From assembly GCA_943369485.1 (NCBI GenBank), contig CALRNH020000010.1, positions 85,889 to 149,888 on the forward strand: DNA of 64,000 nt, in the 5' to 3' direction. The notes beneath the pieces were generated by a model. That model searched no databases and was not told where the DNA came from. It worked only from the letters and a program-made list of their open reading frames with translations. A program made the position numbers and the translations under genes. This DNA comes from ATX-6F1 sp943369485. GTDB taxonomy: Bacteria; Cyanobacteriota; Cyanobacteriia; PCC-6307; Cyanobiaceae. Shown one piece after another: positions 1-9,140 of this stretch (position 1 is its first letter; the number at the start of each line of letters is the position of its first letter).

Positions 1-37
1 GGCCCGCAAGCCAGGGGTGGAGAAGGGAGAGCGGGCC
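1..37. repeat. Inverted repeat at window edge
   Basis: Bases 1-7 (GGCCCGC) and 31-37 (GCGGGCC) are perfect inverted arms around a 23-base loop. This may be the terminator of a gene lying to the left of the window. No T-run follows, so the call is weak. Confidence 0.25.
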
Positions 38-116
38 CGCATTCGTGCTCATCATGGAGACCCGAAGCCTAAGCACGGGATGGGACCTAACCTTCACCGG
101 CTGGACGGTGCGGGTC

Positions 117-1253
117 ATGACCACTGGCACGCGTGGCCTGCTGGCCCTTGGGGTCATCGCCGCGGTCCTGGGGGTGCAGGCCCTGACCGGAAGCAGCCCG
201 ATGCCGCGGCCCGTCGTGATGCTGCTGCCATCGGAGGGCCTGTTGGCGGGGCTGGGGGATGGCCTCAGGCGCGGCTACAAGCTGGCAGCAGAACAGAGCC
301 GATCCTGCGGCCAATTGGCGCCGGAACTGGGCCTGGGCTGGGTGCCCCCAGGGGCCGATCCAGTTGCGGCGCTGGAGGCCGGCCCGCGCCTCTCACTGCT
401 GATCGCCCCGCCGGCCGCCCCCCTGGCCGCCTACGGCCAACTGGCGGAGCGGCTGGGTGTGACGGTGCTGTTGCCACTGCAACGGGGTCTGTCACTGCAG
501 CACCTGGCCGAACTGCCCGGGGCGGACCGGCTCTGGCCGCTCACACCCGCGCGCGGCCTGGCCGCCGACCAACTGGCCCGCGGCACCGTGGAGCGCGGTT
601 GGCGAAAGGTGATGGTGATCCGCGATGGATCTGCCGAAGCCCGTCAGCTGGCAGAGCGCTATTTGGGAGCCCTTCAACAGGCCGGAGGAAAAGCCGTTGG
701 CGCAGAGGAGACCCCGATCCATGTGGATCCCACCCAGCCGAAGCTCTGGAACCAGCTGCTCGAAGATGTTGCTTGGTATGGCCCTCAGGCTCTGGTGGTG
801 ATCACCCGCCCCGGCAGCACCCTGGCCAAGGCGGCGACCACCGCCCCCTGGCCCCAGGGTCTGGCGCTGGTCTGGCCCTTCCCGATCGAGAGCAGCCTGG
901 CCGTCGCCCAGCTGGGAATCGACACCACCAGCCAGGGTCCGGGCTGGGGGCACTTTGCCGAGGCGTTTCGCCGGCGCTGGAACTACAGCCCGGGGTTGGT
1001 GGAGGCCGCTGGCTATGACGCCGGCCAGCTGTCGGCCGTGGCCGCGGTGCCGCCCCAGTCGTCCGGCCAGCAGGGCTGGGACCTGCTCTGGTTGGACCCT
1101 CACCTGAAGGCCCAGGATCTCTGCGCCGCCCTGGCGTTACGACGCGAGGGCAAGAAGCTGTCGCTCCGCGGTGCGGCAAGCAAGCTGGATCTGGCTCCCG
1201 CCGTTTCTCCTAACGCCGACCTGCCGCTGAGCGACCGTCCACCCCAACCCTGA
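117..1253 (+). CDS. ABC-type periplasmic substrate-binding (type I fold) protein
   Basis: The 378-residue product begins with a basic N-terminus and a hydrophobic stretch (residues about 7-22, rich in L, A, V, G), which looks like a signal anchor or signal peptide. The rest resembles the two-lobed type I periplasmic binding fold seen in branched-chain amino-acid binding proteins and LpoA-like lipoproteins. There is an early lobe motif resembling 'GDGLRRGYKLA' and a late 'FAEAFRRRWNYSPGLVEAAGYDA', written here in two pieces: FAEAFRRRW and YSPGLVEAAGYDA. I chose the ATG at 117 because it directly precedes the signal region; an in-frame GTG lies at 45. The gene ends six bases before ppsA, so the two may be cotranscribed. 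The ligand cannot be told from sequence, and no transporter membrane genes are adjacent. Confidence 0.7.
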   Translation: MTTGTRGLLALGVIAAVLGVQALTGSSPMPRPVVMLLPSEGLLAGLGDGLRRGYKLAAEQSRSCGQLAPELGLGWVPPGADPVAALEAGPRLSLLIAPPAAPLAAYGQLAERLGVTVLLPLQRGLSLQHLAELPGADRLWPLTPARGLAADQLARGTVERGWRKVMVIRDGSAEARQLAERYLGALQQAGGKAVGAEETPIHVDPTQPKLWNQLLEDVAWYGPQALVVITRPGSTLAKAATTAPWPQGLALVWPFPIESSLAVAQLGIDTTSQGPGWGHFAEAFRRRWNYSPGLVEAAGYDAGQLSAVAAVPPQSSGQQGWDLLWLDPHLKAQDLCAALALRREGKKLSLRGAASKLDLAPAVSPNADLPLSDRPPQP

Positions 1254-1259
1254 ACCGCC

Positions 1260-3761
1260 ATGGCGATTCTCCCGGCTTTCGATGCCCCTGAGGCCCTGGT
1301 GGTGCCGTTCGAGCAGGTGGGCTTGGCGGACATCGCCAAGGTGGGAGGGAAGAACGCCTCCCTGGGTGAACTGATCCAGCGCCTGGGCCCCCAGGGGGTC
1401 AAGGTGCCCGGCGGTTTCGCCACCACCGCCGCGGCCTACCGCCTGTTCATCCAACGCAATGATCTGGCGGAACGACTGGACGCCCTGCTGGGAGGCCTCG
1501 ACACCGCTGATCTGGGGGCCCTGCAGGCGGCGGGCCTGGCGGCCCGGCGGCTGATCCTGGAAGCGCCCCTGCCCATCGAATTGACGGCGGCGATCCGAGC
1601 CGGCTACGGGCGGCTGGCGGAACGCTGCGATCAATCCGGTGACGACCATCAACCACCCACCGTGGCGGTGCGCTCCAGCGCCACGGCGGAAGACCTGCCG
1701 GACGCGAGCTTTGCCGGACAGCAGGAGACCTACCTGAACATCCAGGGCGAGCAGGCCCTGCTGGGGGCTTGCCATCACTGCCTGGCCTCCCTGTTCACCG
1801 ACCGGGCCATCTCCTACCGCCAGCTCCACGGCTACCGGCACGACGAGGTGGCCCTCTCGATCGGCATTCAGCGCATGGTGCGCTCGGACCTGGCCAGCTC
1901 CGGTGTGCTCTTCACCCTCGATACCGAAACAGGCTTCCGGGACGCCGTGCTGCTCACCGCCGCCTACGGCCTGGGTGAAAACGTGGTGCAGGGGGCGGTG
2001 AACCCAGACGAATGGCTGATCTTCAAGCCCACCCTGCTCACGGGGCACCGGCCGATCCTGAGCCGGCGGCTGGGCAGCAAGGCGATCCGCATGGTCTACG
2101 GGGCCTCCTCCGCTCTGGAGGGGTCAACCACCTGCAATCTGCCGGTGCCGGAGGAGGAGCGCAGGCGCTACGCCCTCAGCGACGACGAGGCCCTCACCCT
2201 GGCCACCTGGGCCTGCCGCATCGAGGCCCATTACTCCAGCCAACGGGGCACTCCCACACCGATGGACATCGAGTGGGGCAAGGACGGCCTCACGGGAGAG
2301 CTGTTCATTCTCCAGGCCAGGCCTGAAACCGTGGAATCGCGGCGTACGGGTGCCGTGCTGCGCCGCTGGCACCTGGAGCCCCACAACGCCGAGTGCCTCA
2401 GCCACGGGCGCGCCATCGGCGCCTCAGTGAGCAGTGGCCGCGCCAGGGTGCTCGAGAACCCAAGCCAGATCGATCGCTTCGAGAGCGGCGATCTGCTCGT
2501 CACCGCCCGCACCGACCCCGACTGGGAGCCGATCCTCAAGCGGGCCAGCGGCGTGATCACCGACCAGGGTGGCCGCACCTGCCACGCCGCGATCATCGCC
2601 AGGGAGATGGGCCTCACCGCCATCGTCGGCACCGGCGACGGCACCACGGCCATCACCGATGGGGAAACGATCACGGCCAGCTGCTGCGAGGGCGACGAAG
2701 GTCAGATCTACCGGGGAGCCCTCGACTATCGGCTTGAGGAAACAGTGATTGGGGATCTGCCGCCGACCCGCACCCAGATCCTGATGAACGTCGGTAACCC
2801 CGAGGAGGCCCTGAAGCTGGCAGCCATCCCCTGCGATGGCGTGGGCCTGGCACGCCTGGAGTTCATCATCGCCAACCTGATCCGCATCCACCCAATGGCG
2901 CTGCTGGCCCCGGAGCGGGTGGAGGATCCCGAGGAACGGCAGGCGATCGTCGAGCTGACGAGGGGTTATGAGCACCCCGCTGATTACTACGTCGATCGGC
3001 TCAGCCAGGGAATGGCCCGCATCGCCGCCGCCTTCCATCCGCGGCCGGTGATCCTGCGCTTCTCTGATTTCAAGAGCAACGAGTACGCCAACTTGCTCGG
3101 GGGGCGCTGGTTCGAACCGGTGGAGGAGAACCCGATGCTCGGCTGGCGGGGAGCCTCGCGCTACGGCTCTCCCGGGTTCAAAGAAGCCTTCGCGCTCGAG
3201 TGCGCGGCGCTCCGCAGGGTTCGCGAGGACATGGGGCTCGATCAGGTGATCCCGATGGTGCCCTTCTGCCGCACCCCCGAGGAGGCCGATCGGGTGTTGG
3301 CGGAGATGGCACGCCACGGGCTGGAGCGCGGCCGCGCCGGCCTGCAGGTCTACGTGATGTGTGAGCTGCCCAGCAATGTGATCGGCGTCGATGCCTTCGC
3401 CGAACGCTTCGATGGCTTCTCGATCGGCTCCAACGACCTCACCCAGCTCACCCTCGGACTGGATCGGGATTCGGCCCTGGTGGCGGAGCTGTTCGATGAA
3501 CGCCACCCCACCGTGATCGAACTGATCCGGATGGCGATCCGCGGAGCGCGGCGCAACGGCCGCAAGATCGGCATCTGTGGCCAGGCCCCGAGCGATTACC
3601 CAGACTTCGCCCGCTTTCTGATCGAGGAGGGCATCGACTCGATCAGCCTCAACCCGGATGTGCTGCTGGCCACGCGCCTCTCAGTTGCGGCGATCGAGGC
3701 GGAGCTGGGCGGTAGCGCTGCCACAGGAGCATCAGGTGGGTCGCCGAGCGCAGGACGCTGA
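1260..3761 (+). CDS. ppsA: Phosphoenolpyruvate synthase
   Basis: This enzyme converts pyruvate, ATP and water to PEP, AMP and phosphate, feeding gluconeogenesis and PEP-dependent pathways. The 833-residue product has the family domain order: an N-terminal ATP-grasp-like pyruvate-phosphate dikinase domain (with VGGKNASLGE near residue 28 and VRSSATAEDLPDASFAG near 138), the swivelling phosphohistidine domain with GGRTCHAAIIARE, and a C-terminal PEP-binding TIM barrel. The phosphorylated histidine is His442. The catalytic cysteine of the C-terminal domain is Cys773 in GICGQAPSD. The length is slightly above the roughly 790 residues of the E. coli enzyme because of a short variable tail. The start at ATG 1260 follows the preceding stop by six bases. 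Confidence 0.96.
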   Translation: MAILPAFDAPEALVVPFEQVGLADIAKVGGKNASLGELIQRLGPQGVKVPGGFATTAAAYRLFIQRNDLAERLDALLGGLDTADLGALQAAGLAARRLILEAPLPIELTAAIRAGYGRLAERCDQSGDDHQPPTVAVRSSATAEDLPDASFAGQQETYLNIQGEQALLGACHHCLASLFTDRAISYRQLHGYRHDEVALSIGIQRMVRSDLASSGVLFTLDTETGFRDAVLLTAAYGLGENVVQGAVNPDEWLIFKPTLLTGHRPILSRRLGSKAIRMVYGASSALEGSTTCNLPVPEEERRRYALSDDEALTLATWACRIEAHYSSQRGTPTPMDIEWGKDGLTGELFILQARPETVESRRTGAVLRRWHLEPHNAECLSHGRAIGASVSSGRARVLENPSQIDRFESGDLLVTARTDPDWEPILKRASGVITDQGGRTCHAAIIAREMGLTAIVGTGDGTTAITDGETITASCCEGDEGQIYRGALDYRLEETVIGDLPPTRTQILMNVGNPEEALKLAAIPCDGVGLARLEFIIANLIRIHPMALLAPERVEDPEERQAIVELTRGYEHPADYYVDRLSQGMARIAAAFHPRPVILRFSDFKSNEYANLLGGRWFEPVEENPMLGWRGASRYGSPGFKEAFALECAALRRVREDMGLDQVIPMVPFCRTPEEADRVLAEMARHGLERGRAGLQVYVMCELPSNVIGVDAFAERFDGFSIGSNDLTQLTLGLDRDSALVAELFDERHPTVIELIRMAIRGARRNGRKIGICGQAPSDYPDFARFLIEEGIDSISLNPDVLLATRLSVAAIEAELGGSAATGASGGSPSAGR

Positions 3762-3902
3762 GCACCGCCAGGGATAGACAGAGCGGGCAGTGGGTCAGCG
3801 ACATGGATGGCCGTGGTTTGTGCCCAAGGGTGGCACCGATCACAAGCCGTCGCTGGTGTTTCGTTGGATGCTGGAATGTGGCATGGCGTTCAAGGAGCTC
3901 CA

Positions 3903-5591
3903 GTGCTGCGGTTGAACGCGCTGAAGTTGCCCCTCGATCACGATGACGAGGCACTGCTGGCGGCGGTGTTGCGGCGCCTGCGCATCCCCGCCTCGGATCT
4001 GCTGAGCCACCGGGTGGTCAAACGCAGCATCGATGCCCGCAAACGCCAATCCATCCAATTGACCTATGGCCTCGATCTGGAGGTGAACGGGGAGACCGCG
4101 CTGTTGCGCCGCTTCCGTGGCGATCCCCACCTTCATCGATGCCCCGACACCCGTTACCGGCCCGTGGCCAGGGCGCCGGAGCACTGGGGCACGGGTGGGG
4201 AACCACGGCCGATCGTGGTGGGAGCAGGGCCCTGCGGCTACTTCGCGGCCCTGCTGCTGGCCCAGATGGGCTTCCGGCCGCTGCTGCTGGAACGCGGTAA
4301 AGCGGTGAAGGAGCGCACCGCCGACACCTTCGGTTTCTGGCGTGGGACCCGCCCGTTCGACCCCGAATCCAATGCCCAGTTCGGCGAGGGGGGGGCCGGC
4401 ACCTTCTCCGACGGCAAGCTCTACAGCCAGGTGAGGGACCCGCGTCACATCGGCCGCAAGGTGCTCGAGGAACTGGTGGCCTGCGGGGCCCACCCGGAAA
4501 TCCTCACCCTTCACCGGCCCCACATCGGCACCTTCAAGTTGGCCACGGTGGTGCGGGGTCTGCGCTCACGCATCGAAGCTCTGGGGGGGGAGGTGCGCTT
4601 CATGAGCCGGGTGGAGCGGCTGCTGATCGAGTCTGACGACGACGGGCGACGGGTGGTGGGGGTGAAGCTCAGCGATGGCAGCGAACTGGGTGCTGAACAG
4701 GTGGTGCTGGCGATTGGCCACAGCGCCCGTGAGACCTTCGCCACGCTCCATCAGCAAGGGGTGGCCATGGAGCCCAAACCGTTCGCGGTGGGGCTGCGCC
4801 TCGAGCATCCCCAGTCCCTGATCGACCAGGCCCGCTGGGGGGCTTGCGCCGGCCATCCCCTGCTCGGCGCGGCGGAGTACAAGCTGGTGCACCACGCCAG
4901 CAACGGCCGAACGGCCTACAGCTTCTGCATGTGTCCCGGGGGTCTGGTGGTGGGCGCCGCCTCCGAGCTCGGCGGTGTGGTGACCAATGGGATGAGCCAG
5001 CACTCCCGCAACGAGCGCAACGCCAACAGCGCCATCGTGGTGGGCATCAACGTTGAGGATCTGGCCCCGTTCGGGAAGGGGCCCGGGGATCCCCTGGCGG
5101 GGGTGGCGTTTCAACGCCATTGGGAAGCCAAAGCCTTTGCCCTCGGCGGGGGAAATTACCAAGCCCCGGGCCAGCGGCTCGGTGATTTCCTCAAAGGCCA
5201 GCCCTCGGGAGAAGCGGGTGTGGTGCTGCCCTCGTACACCCCGGGGGTTCGGTTCACAGATCTGGGCGAAAGCCTGCCGGGCGAAGTGATCGCGGCGATC
5301 CGGGAAGCTTTGCCAGCCTTCGAGCGACAGATTCCCGGATTCGCCATGGCAGGGGCGGTGCTCACAGGCGTGGAGACCCGTACCTCCTCACCGGTCAGGC
5401 TGCCTCGGGGCGAGTCGTTCGAGAGCATCAACACCGGCGGGCTCTACCCAGCGGGGGAAGGGGCCGGCTATGCCGGCGGAATTCTCTCGGCGGCGATGGA
5501 TGGGATCGAAGTGGCCGAGGCGGTGGCGCTCACTCTTCGTCATCGTCACTTCCCAGCGGTACCAGCCGAATCTGCTTGCGACCCAGTTTGA
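3903..5591 (+). CDS. FAD-dependent dehydrogenase (COG2509 type)
   Basis: The 562-residue product has an N-terminal domain of about 100 residues, then a Rossmann dinucleotide-binding motif GAGPCG at residues 107-112 followed by an acidic end to the second strand (LLLERG). It also has FGEGGAGTFSDGKL, which is typical of this uncharacterised oxidoreductase family. A C-terminal GEGAGYAGGILSA motif closes the FAD site. The substrate is unknown. I prefer the GTG at 3903, preceded by AAGGAG at good spacing, over an in-frame start at 3807. That leaves 141 bases after ppsA with no other recognisable feature. The last 62 bases overlap the 3' end of the convergent cyAbrB gene. Confidence 0.85.
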   Translation: MLRLNALKLPLDHDDEALLAAVLRRLRIPASDLLSHRVVKRSIDARKRQSIQLTYGLDLEVNGETALLRRFRGDPHLHRCPDTRYRPVARAPEHWGTGGEPRPIVVGAGPCGYFAALLLAQMGFRPLLLERGKAVKERTADTFGFWRGTRPFDPESNAQFGEGGAGTFSDGKLYSQVRDPRHIGRKVLEELVACGAHPEILTLHRPHIGTFKLATVVRGLRSRIEALGGEVRFMSRVERLLIESDDDGRRVVGVKLSDGSELGAEQVVLAIGHSARETFATLHQQGVAMEPKPFAVGLRLEHPQSLIDQARWGACAGHPLLGAAEYKLVHHASNGRTAYSFCMCPGGLVVGAASELGGVVTNGMSQHSRNERNANSAIVVGINVEDLAPFGKGPGDPLAGVAFQRHWEAKAFALGGGNYQAPGQRLGDFLKGQPSGEAGVVLPSYTPGVRFTDLGESLPGEVIAAIREALPAFERQIPGFAMAGAVLTGVETRTSSPVRLPRGESFESINTGGLYPAGEGAGYAGGILSAAMDGIEVAEAVALTLRHRHFPAVPAESACDPV

Positions 5592-5892
5592 TCTCGAACT
5601 CATCGCCGGGGGAGAGATCGAGGATCGAGGTGTAGGCCTTACCAACCATGAGGTTTCCGTTGAATTGCACCTTGGTGATGTAGCTCAGCTTGCGACCACC
5701 CTTGGAGCTCTTGGATCCAGAGGAAAAGTCGACACCCTTGGCCGCCAATAGGGCTTCGTAGAAAGCCGTGAAGTTCAGACGCTCGCTGCCATCCTTCTTG
5801 CTGGAGACGTAGCCGCAGGCGCGCACGATCTCCGACTTTCCGGCCTCACCCAATTCTTTGACCTTCGCAAGAAGCTCGGCACCTGTGAGCAT
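5530..5892 (-). CDS. cyAbrB family transcriptional regulator
   Basis: The 120-residue protein matches the cyanobacterial AbrB-like regulators. It has an N-terminal helical segment with KVKELGEAGKSEIVRACGY, and a C-terminal swapped-hairpin AbrB DNA-binding domain with YITKVQFNGNLMVGKAY and LSPGDEFEIKLGRKQIRLV. The acidic end DDDEE is also typical. Proteins of this family influence nitrogen and carbon metabolism genes, including CO2-uptake genes in other cyanobacteria, so its presence about 20 kb from the CCM island is notable. The gene is convergent with, and overlaps by 62 bases, the FAD-dependent dehydrogenase. Its promoter must lie in 5893-6039. Confidence 0.9.
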   Translation of the reverse strand: MLTGAELLAKVKELGEAGKSEIVRACGYVSSKKDGSERLNFTAFYEALLAAKGVDFSSGSKSSKGGRKLSYITKVQFNGNLMVGKAYTSILDLSPGDEFEIKLGRKQIRLVPLGSDDDEE

Positions 5893-6039
5893 GGTCTCGT
5901 GTAGTCGTACCCAATCATCTTCTCACCCCAGCGGCGCCGTGAATAGCCATCAATGCTCACCTCTGGCACAAAAGAGTTACCACTTGTTTCACCAACAAGC
6001 TCCCGTAGTCAGCCATGAGATCGCCATGACCATCACGAT
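5893..6039 (-). promoter_or_regulatory. Presumed promoter region of the cyAbrB gene
   Basis: This 147-base gap lies between the 3' end of pgeF and the start of the cyAbrB gene, both on the minus strand. It is more A+T-rich than the flanking genes and must carry the cyAbrB promoter unless the gene is read through from pgeF. I cannot place -35 and -10 boxes with confidence. Confidence 0.35.
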
Positions 6040-6843
6040 CTACGCCTGGGCGACGATGCCACTCCACTGCACGGCCTTGACCTGATCCCGCCGCCAGGAA
6101 TGGAACAGCAGCGGCTCGGCATGGGTGCACAGCGGGCAGGCACTGATCTGTCCAGCACCGATGCCCTCCCGCTCCAGTTGCAACCGGATCGCCCGGCGCA
6201 GATCCAAACGATCACGTCCCGGTTCTGCGTCAGGGGTCATGGCTGCAGCCGCTTCAAGGGCTTCCAGCGGCCGGTCCAGCGCGTCACCGCCCAGGGACTG
6301 GGCCACCTGCTCAGACACAGATCGCTCCACCTGGTAATTGGTGCCACTGATGGCAGGCCCCAGTGCCACCACCAGATCCCCCCGCAGGCTTCCGGCTGCC
6401 TCCAGCTGCCGAATCGCCTCCGGCAGGATCCGACCCGCCACCCCCCGCCAGCCGGCATGGCAGGCGGCCACCCGGCCGCTGGAGCGATCGGCGATCAACA
6501 CCGGCGGGCAGTCGGCGCCGCAGACCCAGAGGCTCTGGGCGCCCAGATCACTCACCAGCCCATCCGCCTCAGGCCATGGGGCGTCCGTGGCCTGGGAGGC
6601 CGCCAGCACGGTGGCGCTGTGGATCTGACGGCAGCGGTGCACACTCACGCCCGCACTGATCACACCAGCGAACACCTCGGGACCACGACCCTGCCACTGG
6701 CGGGTGAAAAAGCCGTGCTCGAAGCCTTGGAGCAACTCGCACTGAAGGTAATAGCCGCCGTAGCAACCGATCCAGCTCCAACCCTCCAGGCCGTTGAAGG
6801 CCACATCGGGGCGATCGAAAGGAGCGTCGACGGCTTCAGCCAT
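6040..6843 (-). CDS. pgeF: Peptidoglycan editing factor PgeF (YfiH / multicopper-type polyphenol oxidase fold)
   Basis: The 267-residue product has the metal-binding motifs of the DUF152/YfiH family: CRQIHSATV near residue 73, WVCGADCPPVLIADR near 108, and ACHAGWRGVAGRIL near 130, which supply the His-Cys-His site. In E. coli the protein acts as an amidase that removes wrongly incorporated L-Ser from UDP-MurNAc-peptide. Older annotations call it laccase or polyphenol oxidase. It starts eight bases after the stop of the Tab2-like gene and is therefore the likely third gene of an S1 / Tab2 / pgeF operon. Confidence 0.92.
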   Translation of the reverse strand: MAEAVDAPFDRPDVAFNGLEGWSWIGCYGGYYLQCELLQGFEHGFFTRQWQGRGPEVFAGVISAGVSVHRCRQIHSATVLAASQATDAPWPEADGLVSDLGAQSLWVCGADCPPVLIADRSSGRVAACHAGWRGVAGRILPEAIRQLEAAGSLRGDLVVALGPAISGTNYQVERSVSEQVAQSLGGDALDRPLEALEAAAAMTPDAEPGRDRLDLRRAIRLQLEREGIGAGQISACPLCTHAEPLLFHSWRRDQVKAVQWSGIVAQA

Positions 6844-6851
6844 GGCTGAAT

Positions 6852-7727
6852 TCAGGGGTCGGGGAGATCCCGCAGCAGCCAGAAGCCTTCCAAGCGTGAG
6901 TCGCCATCACTGGCCTGGACGCCGATGAACTGCACACCGCCAGCCTGCTCGCGGGCGGTGCGGAAGGCCGCCGCCGCCGCCGCCGCTTCATCTGGCTGGA
7001 GATTGGCCAACAGCCATCGCGCTTCGATCCCCGCCTCCAGCACCAGTTGCTCGCCCGCGATCTCCAGCCGCACGGGCTCCAGACCGGCCAGCCAGCCGGC
7101 GATGGCCAAAGCCCGGCCGCGGCTGAACAGGCGCAACCCCGGCACCGGCACATCGCCATCGAGGCCCGTCGGCAACGCCACCAGACCGGAGAAGCCGATC
7201 GGCCACTGGGACGCATCGCGCAGATCCGCCAAGGGGATCGAGGCCCATTCCCAGCTGTCCCCGCGCACCTCCTCCGGCAGGGGCAGCGCCAGGGGTTGAA
7301 TCGCTGCGGGGGGTGGTGCCAGGGGACCGGCCATGTAGCCAGGCTCCTGGGGGTAAACCGAGCGCTGACGTTCCTGAAGCCACTCCACCAGGGCATAGCA
7401 GCGACGGGAGGGCACCACATCGAGGCCCAGTTGTTCCGCGGCCCGCTGCACCATGGTGCGCATGGACCCACGCCAGCAGCGCAGCCGTCGGGGCGGGCCG
7501 AAACCCTGGTGGCTCGCCTGGGCCAGGGCCTGCTCAAGGGCTCCCTTGAGCCAGGCGGAATTGACGCTGCTGGCGGGGCAGGTCAGGGACCAGCGAAAGA
7601 CCGGCTCAGCTCCCTCCAGGGAGGGGCTTGAGCAGATCAGCAGCTCCCAGCGCTTCTTGCCATCGGGCTCCAGCACCGGCCTGGAGTAATAGTCGAGTTC
7701 CCAGTCGGCGAGGACGGCCGTGATCAT
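6852..7727 (-). CDS. Tab2/Atab2 family RNA-binding protein (DUF1092)
   Basis: The 291-residue protein matches the Tab2 family of oxygenic phototrophs. The N-terminus has ADWELDYYSRPVLEPDGKK, and the family features WELLICSS and EPGYMAGPL are present, with an alanine-rich C-terminal half. In algae and plants Tab2/Atab2 binds RNA and promotes translation of photosystem I (psaB) and other photosystem mRNAs; the cyanobacterial role is less settled. The ATG at 7727 overlaps the TGA of the upstream S1-domain gene (ATGA), which fixes this start rather than an upstream in-frame one at 7820. Coupling to an S1-domain gene suggests a joint role in translation. Confidence 0.88.
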   Translation of the reverse strand: MITAVLADWELDYYSRPVLEPDGKKRWELLICSSPSLEGAEPVFRWSLTCPASSVNSAWLKGALEQALAQASHQGFGPPRRLRCWRGSMRTMVQRAAEQLGLDVVPSRRCYALVEWLQERQRSVYPQEPGYMAGPLAPPPAAIQPLALPLPEEVRGDSWEWASIPLADLRDASQWPIGFSGLVALPTGLDGDVPVPGLRLFSRGRALAIAGWLAGLEPVRLEIAGEQLVLEAGIEARWLLANLQPDEAAAAAAAFRTAREQAGGVQFIGVQASDGDSRLEGFWLLRDLPDP

Positions 7728-9094
7728 CCGGCGTTTTGCTCCTGCTGGCGCAGCACGCTGCGGGCGCGGTTGGCCCGTTCGACGGCTTCGGACAGGACTT
7801 TCTCCTTGTCGATCAACCATTCTCCGGGCTGCCCCTCGAGCAGGGCGGTATTCAGGGCGATGCGACCCCGGCCTGGATCCAGCTCGGTGATCAGTGCCTT
7901 GACCCGGTCGCCCTGGTCGAACACCTCGCGCAACTCCCTGAGTTGGCCGCCAGTGACACAGGAGTGGTGCAGCAGGCCACTGACGCCGCCGAGATCCACG
8001 AAGAAGCCGTAGGGCTTCACCGAAACCACCTGGCCCTCCACCAACTGACCCACCTCAAGATCGGAGAAGCGCGCGGCGACGGCGGCCCGCTTCTCCGAGA
8101 GCACGAGTTTGCGGGTGTCAGCATTGACCTCAAGGAAGGCCAGGCCGAGGGTCTTGCCCACCAGGGCTTCGTGGTTCTCGCCCTCCTGCAGTTGGGAGCG
8201 GGGGATGAAGGCCCGTAGGCCCTCGAGATCGCCGGTGACACCGCCGCGGTTGAAGCCGGTGATCTTCACCTGCACCACCTTGCCGTCCTTCTCAAGCTGC
8301 TTGACCTTGTCCCAGCTCTGGCGAAGGGCCAGGGCCCGGCAGCTGATCGTCACCATGCCGTCAGCGTTCTGCTCGCGGGTGACGAGCACCTCGATCGACA
8401 GCCCCTTGGGGAAACGCTCCTTGATGTTGGTGATCACCCCGAGGCCGCATTCGCTCTTGGGCATGAACGCGGGGGCCTTGCCGCCGATGTCCACGTAGAC
8501 CCCGTCGCTCTCGGGGCCGATCACCACCCCACGGACCACCTCACCAGTGGTCCCCACGGGCTCGTTCTCGTCGAGGGCGGCCAGGAACGCCTCCTCATCG
8601 AAGTCGAATTCATCGACGATGCGGGCCATGCTGGCCGCTGAGGGAGCCGCCGTGCCAGCCGCCATGCCAACTGCCGTGGCAGCCGCCGCGGGGCGCCGCT
8701 TGGAGCCGCTCTCGGCGGGGCCGAGCAGATCGGCCATGGTCAGCCCTTCAAGGGAACCGAGGTCGAACAGCTCCTCATCACCTGAAGGCTTCAGCCGCGA
8801 TGGCGCTTCCGGCCGGAGAGGGGCCTGCAGCGGAGCTTCGCCGCGGGCGACCCGGACGGCGTTCTCCAGTTCGTTCGCCCGTTGACTGGCCGCCTCGGCC
8901 TCGACCCTGGCGGCGGCGGCCTCCCGCTCGAGCTTCTGCTGTTCCTCCCGCTTGCTGATGTGCAGCACCTGCAGAGGCTGACGGGAAGGGGCGGGAGCAG
9001 AAGCCGCCTCCACCGCAGGACGAAGGGAGTTCGGCGGCACAGGCCGGGGGGAGCGGGCCGGTTGAGGCGGCTGAGGGGTGCCGGATCCGGCCAT
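7724..9094 (-). CDS. S1 RNA-binding domain protein (ribosomal protein S1-like)
   Basis: The 456-residue protein begins with a Pro/Ala-rich segment of about 50 residues and an alpha-helical, probably coiled-coil, stretch near residues 50-80 (REEQQKLEREAAAARVEAE). Three S1 OB-fold repeats follow: about residues 175-245, 265-340 and 345-420. The last is the best conserved (VVSVKPYGFFVDLGGVSGLL). Cyanobacteria carry S1 paralogues, and this one has the short, N-terminally extended architecture. It may act in mRNA binding by the 30S subunit or as an RNA-binding cofactor. The ATG at 9094 is preferred because the upstream in-frame region looks non-coding and runs into the divergent gene at 9141. Confidence 0.87.
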   Translation of the reverse strand: MAGSGTPQPPQPARSPRPVPPNSLRPAVEAASAPAPSRQPLQVLHISKREEQQKLEREAAAARVEAEAASQRANELENAVRVARGEAPLQAPLRPEAPSRLKPSGDEELFDLGSLEGLTMADLLGPAESGSKRRPAAAATAVGMAAGTAAPSAASMARIVDEFDFDEEAFLAALDENEPVGTTGEVVRGVVIGPESDGVYVDIGGKAPAFMPKSECGLGVITNIKERFPKGLSIEVLVTREQNADGMVTISCRALALRQSWDKVKQLEKDGKVVQVKITGFNRGGVTGDLEGLRAFIPRSQLQEGENHEALVGKTLGLAFLEVNADTRKLVLSEKRAAVAARFSDLEVGQLVEGQVVSVKPYGFFVDLGGVSGLLHHSCVTGGQLRELREVFDQGDRVKALITELDPGRGRIALNTALLEGQPGEWLIDKEKVLSEAVERANRARSVLRQQEQNAG

Positions 9095-9140
9095 GGCCTG
9101 GGAAAGGTGACAGCCTTTCACTCTAGAGAGGCCCCTTCGG

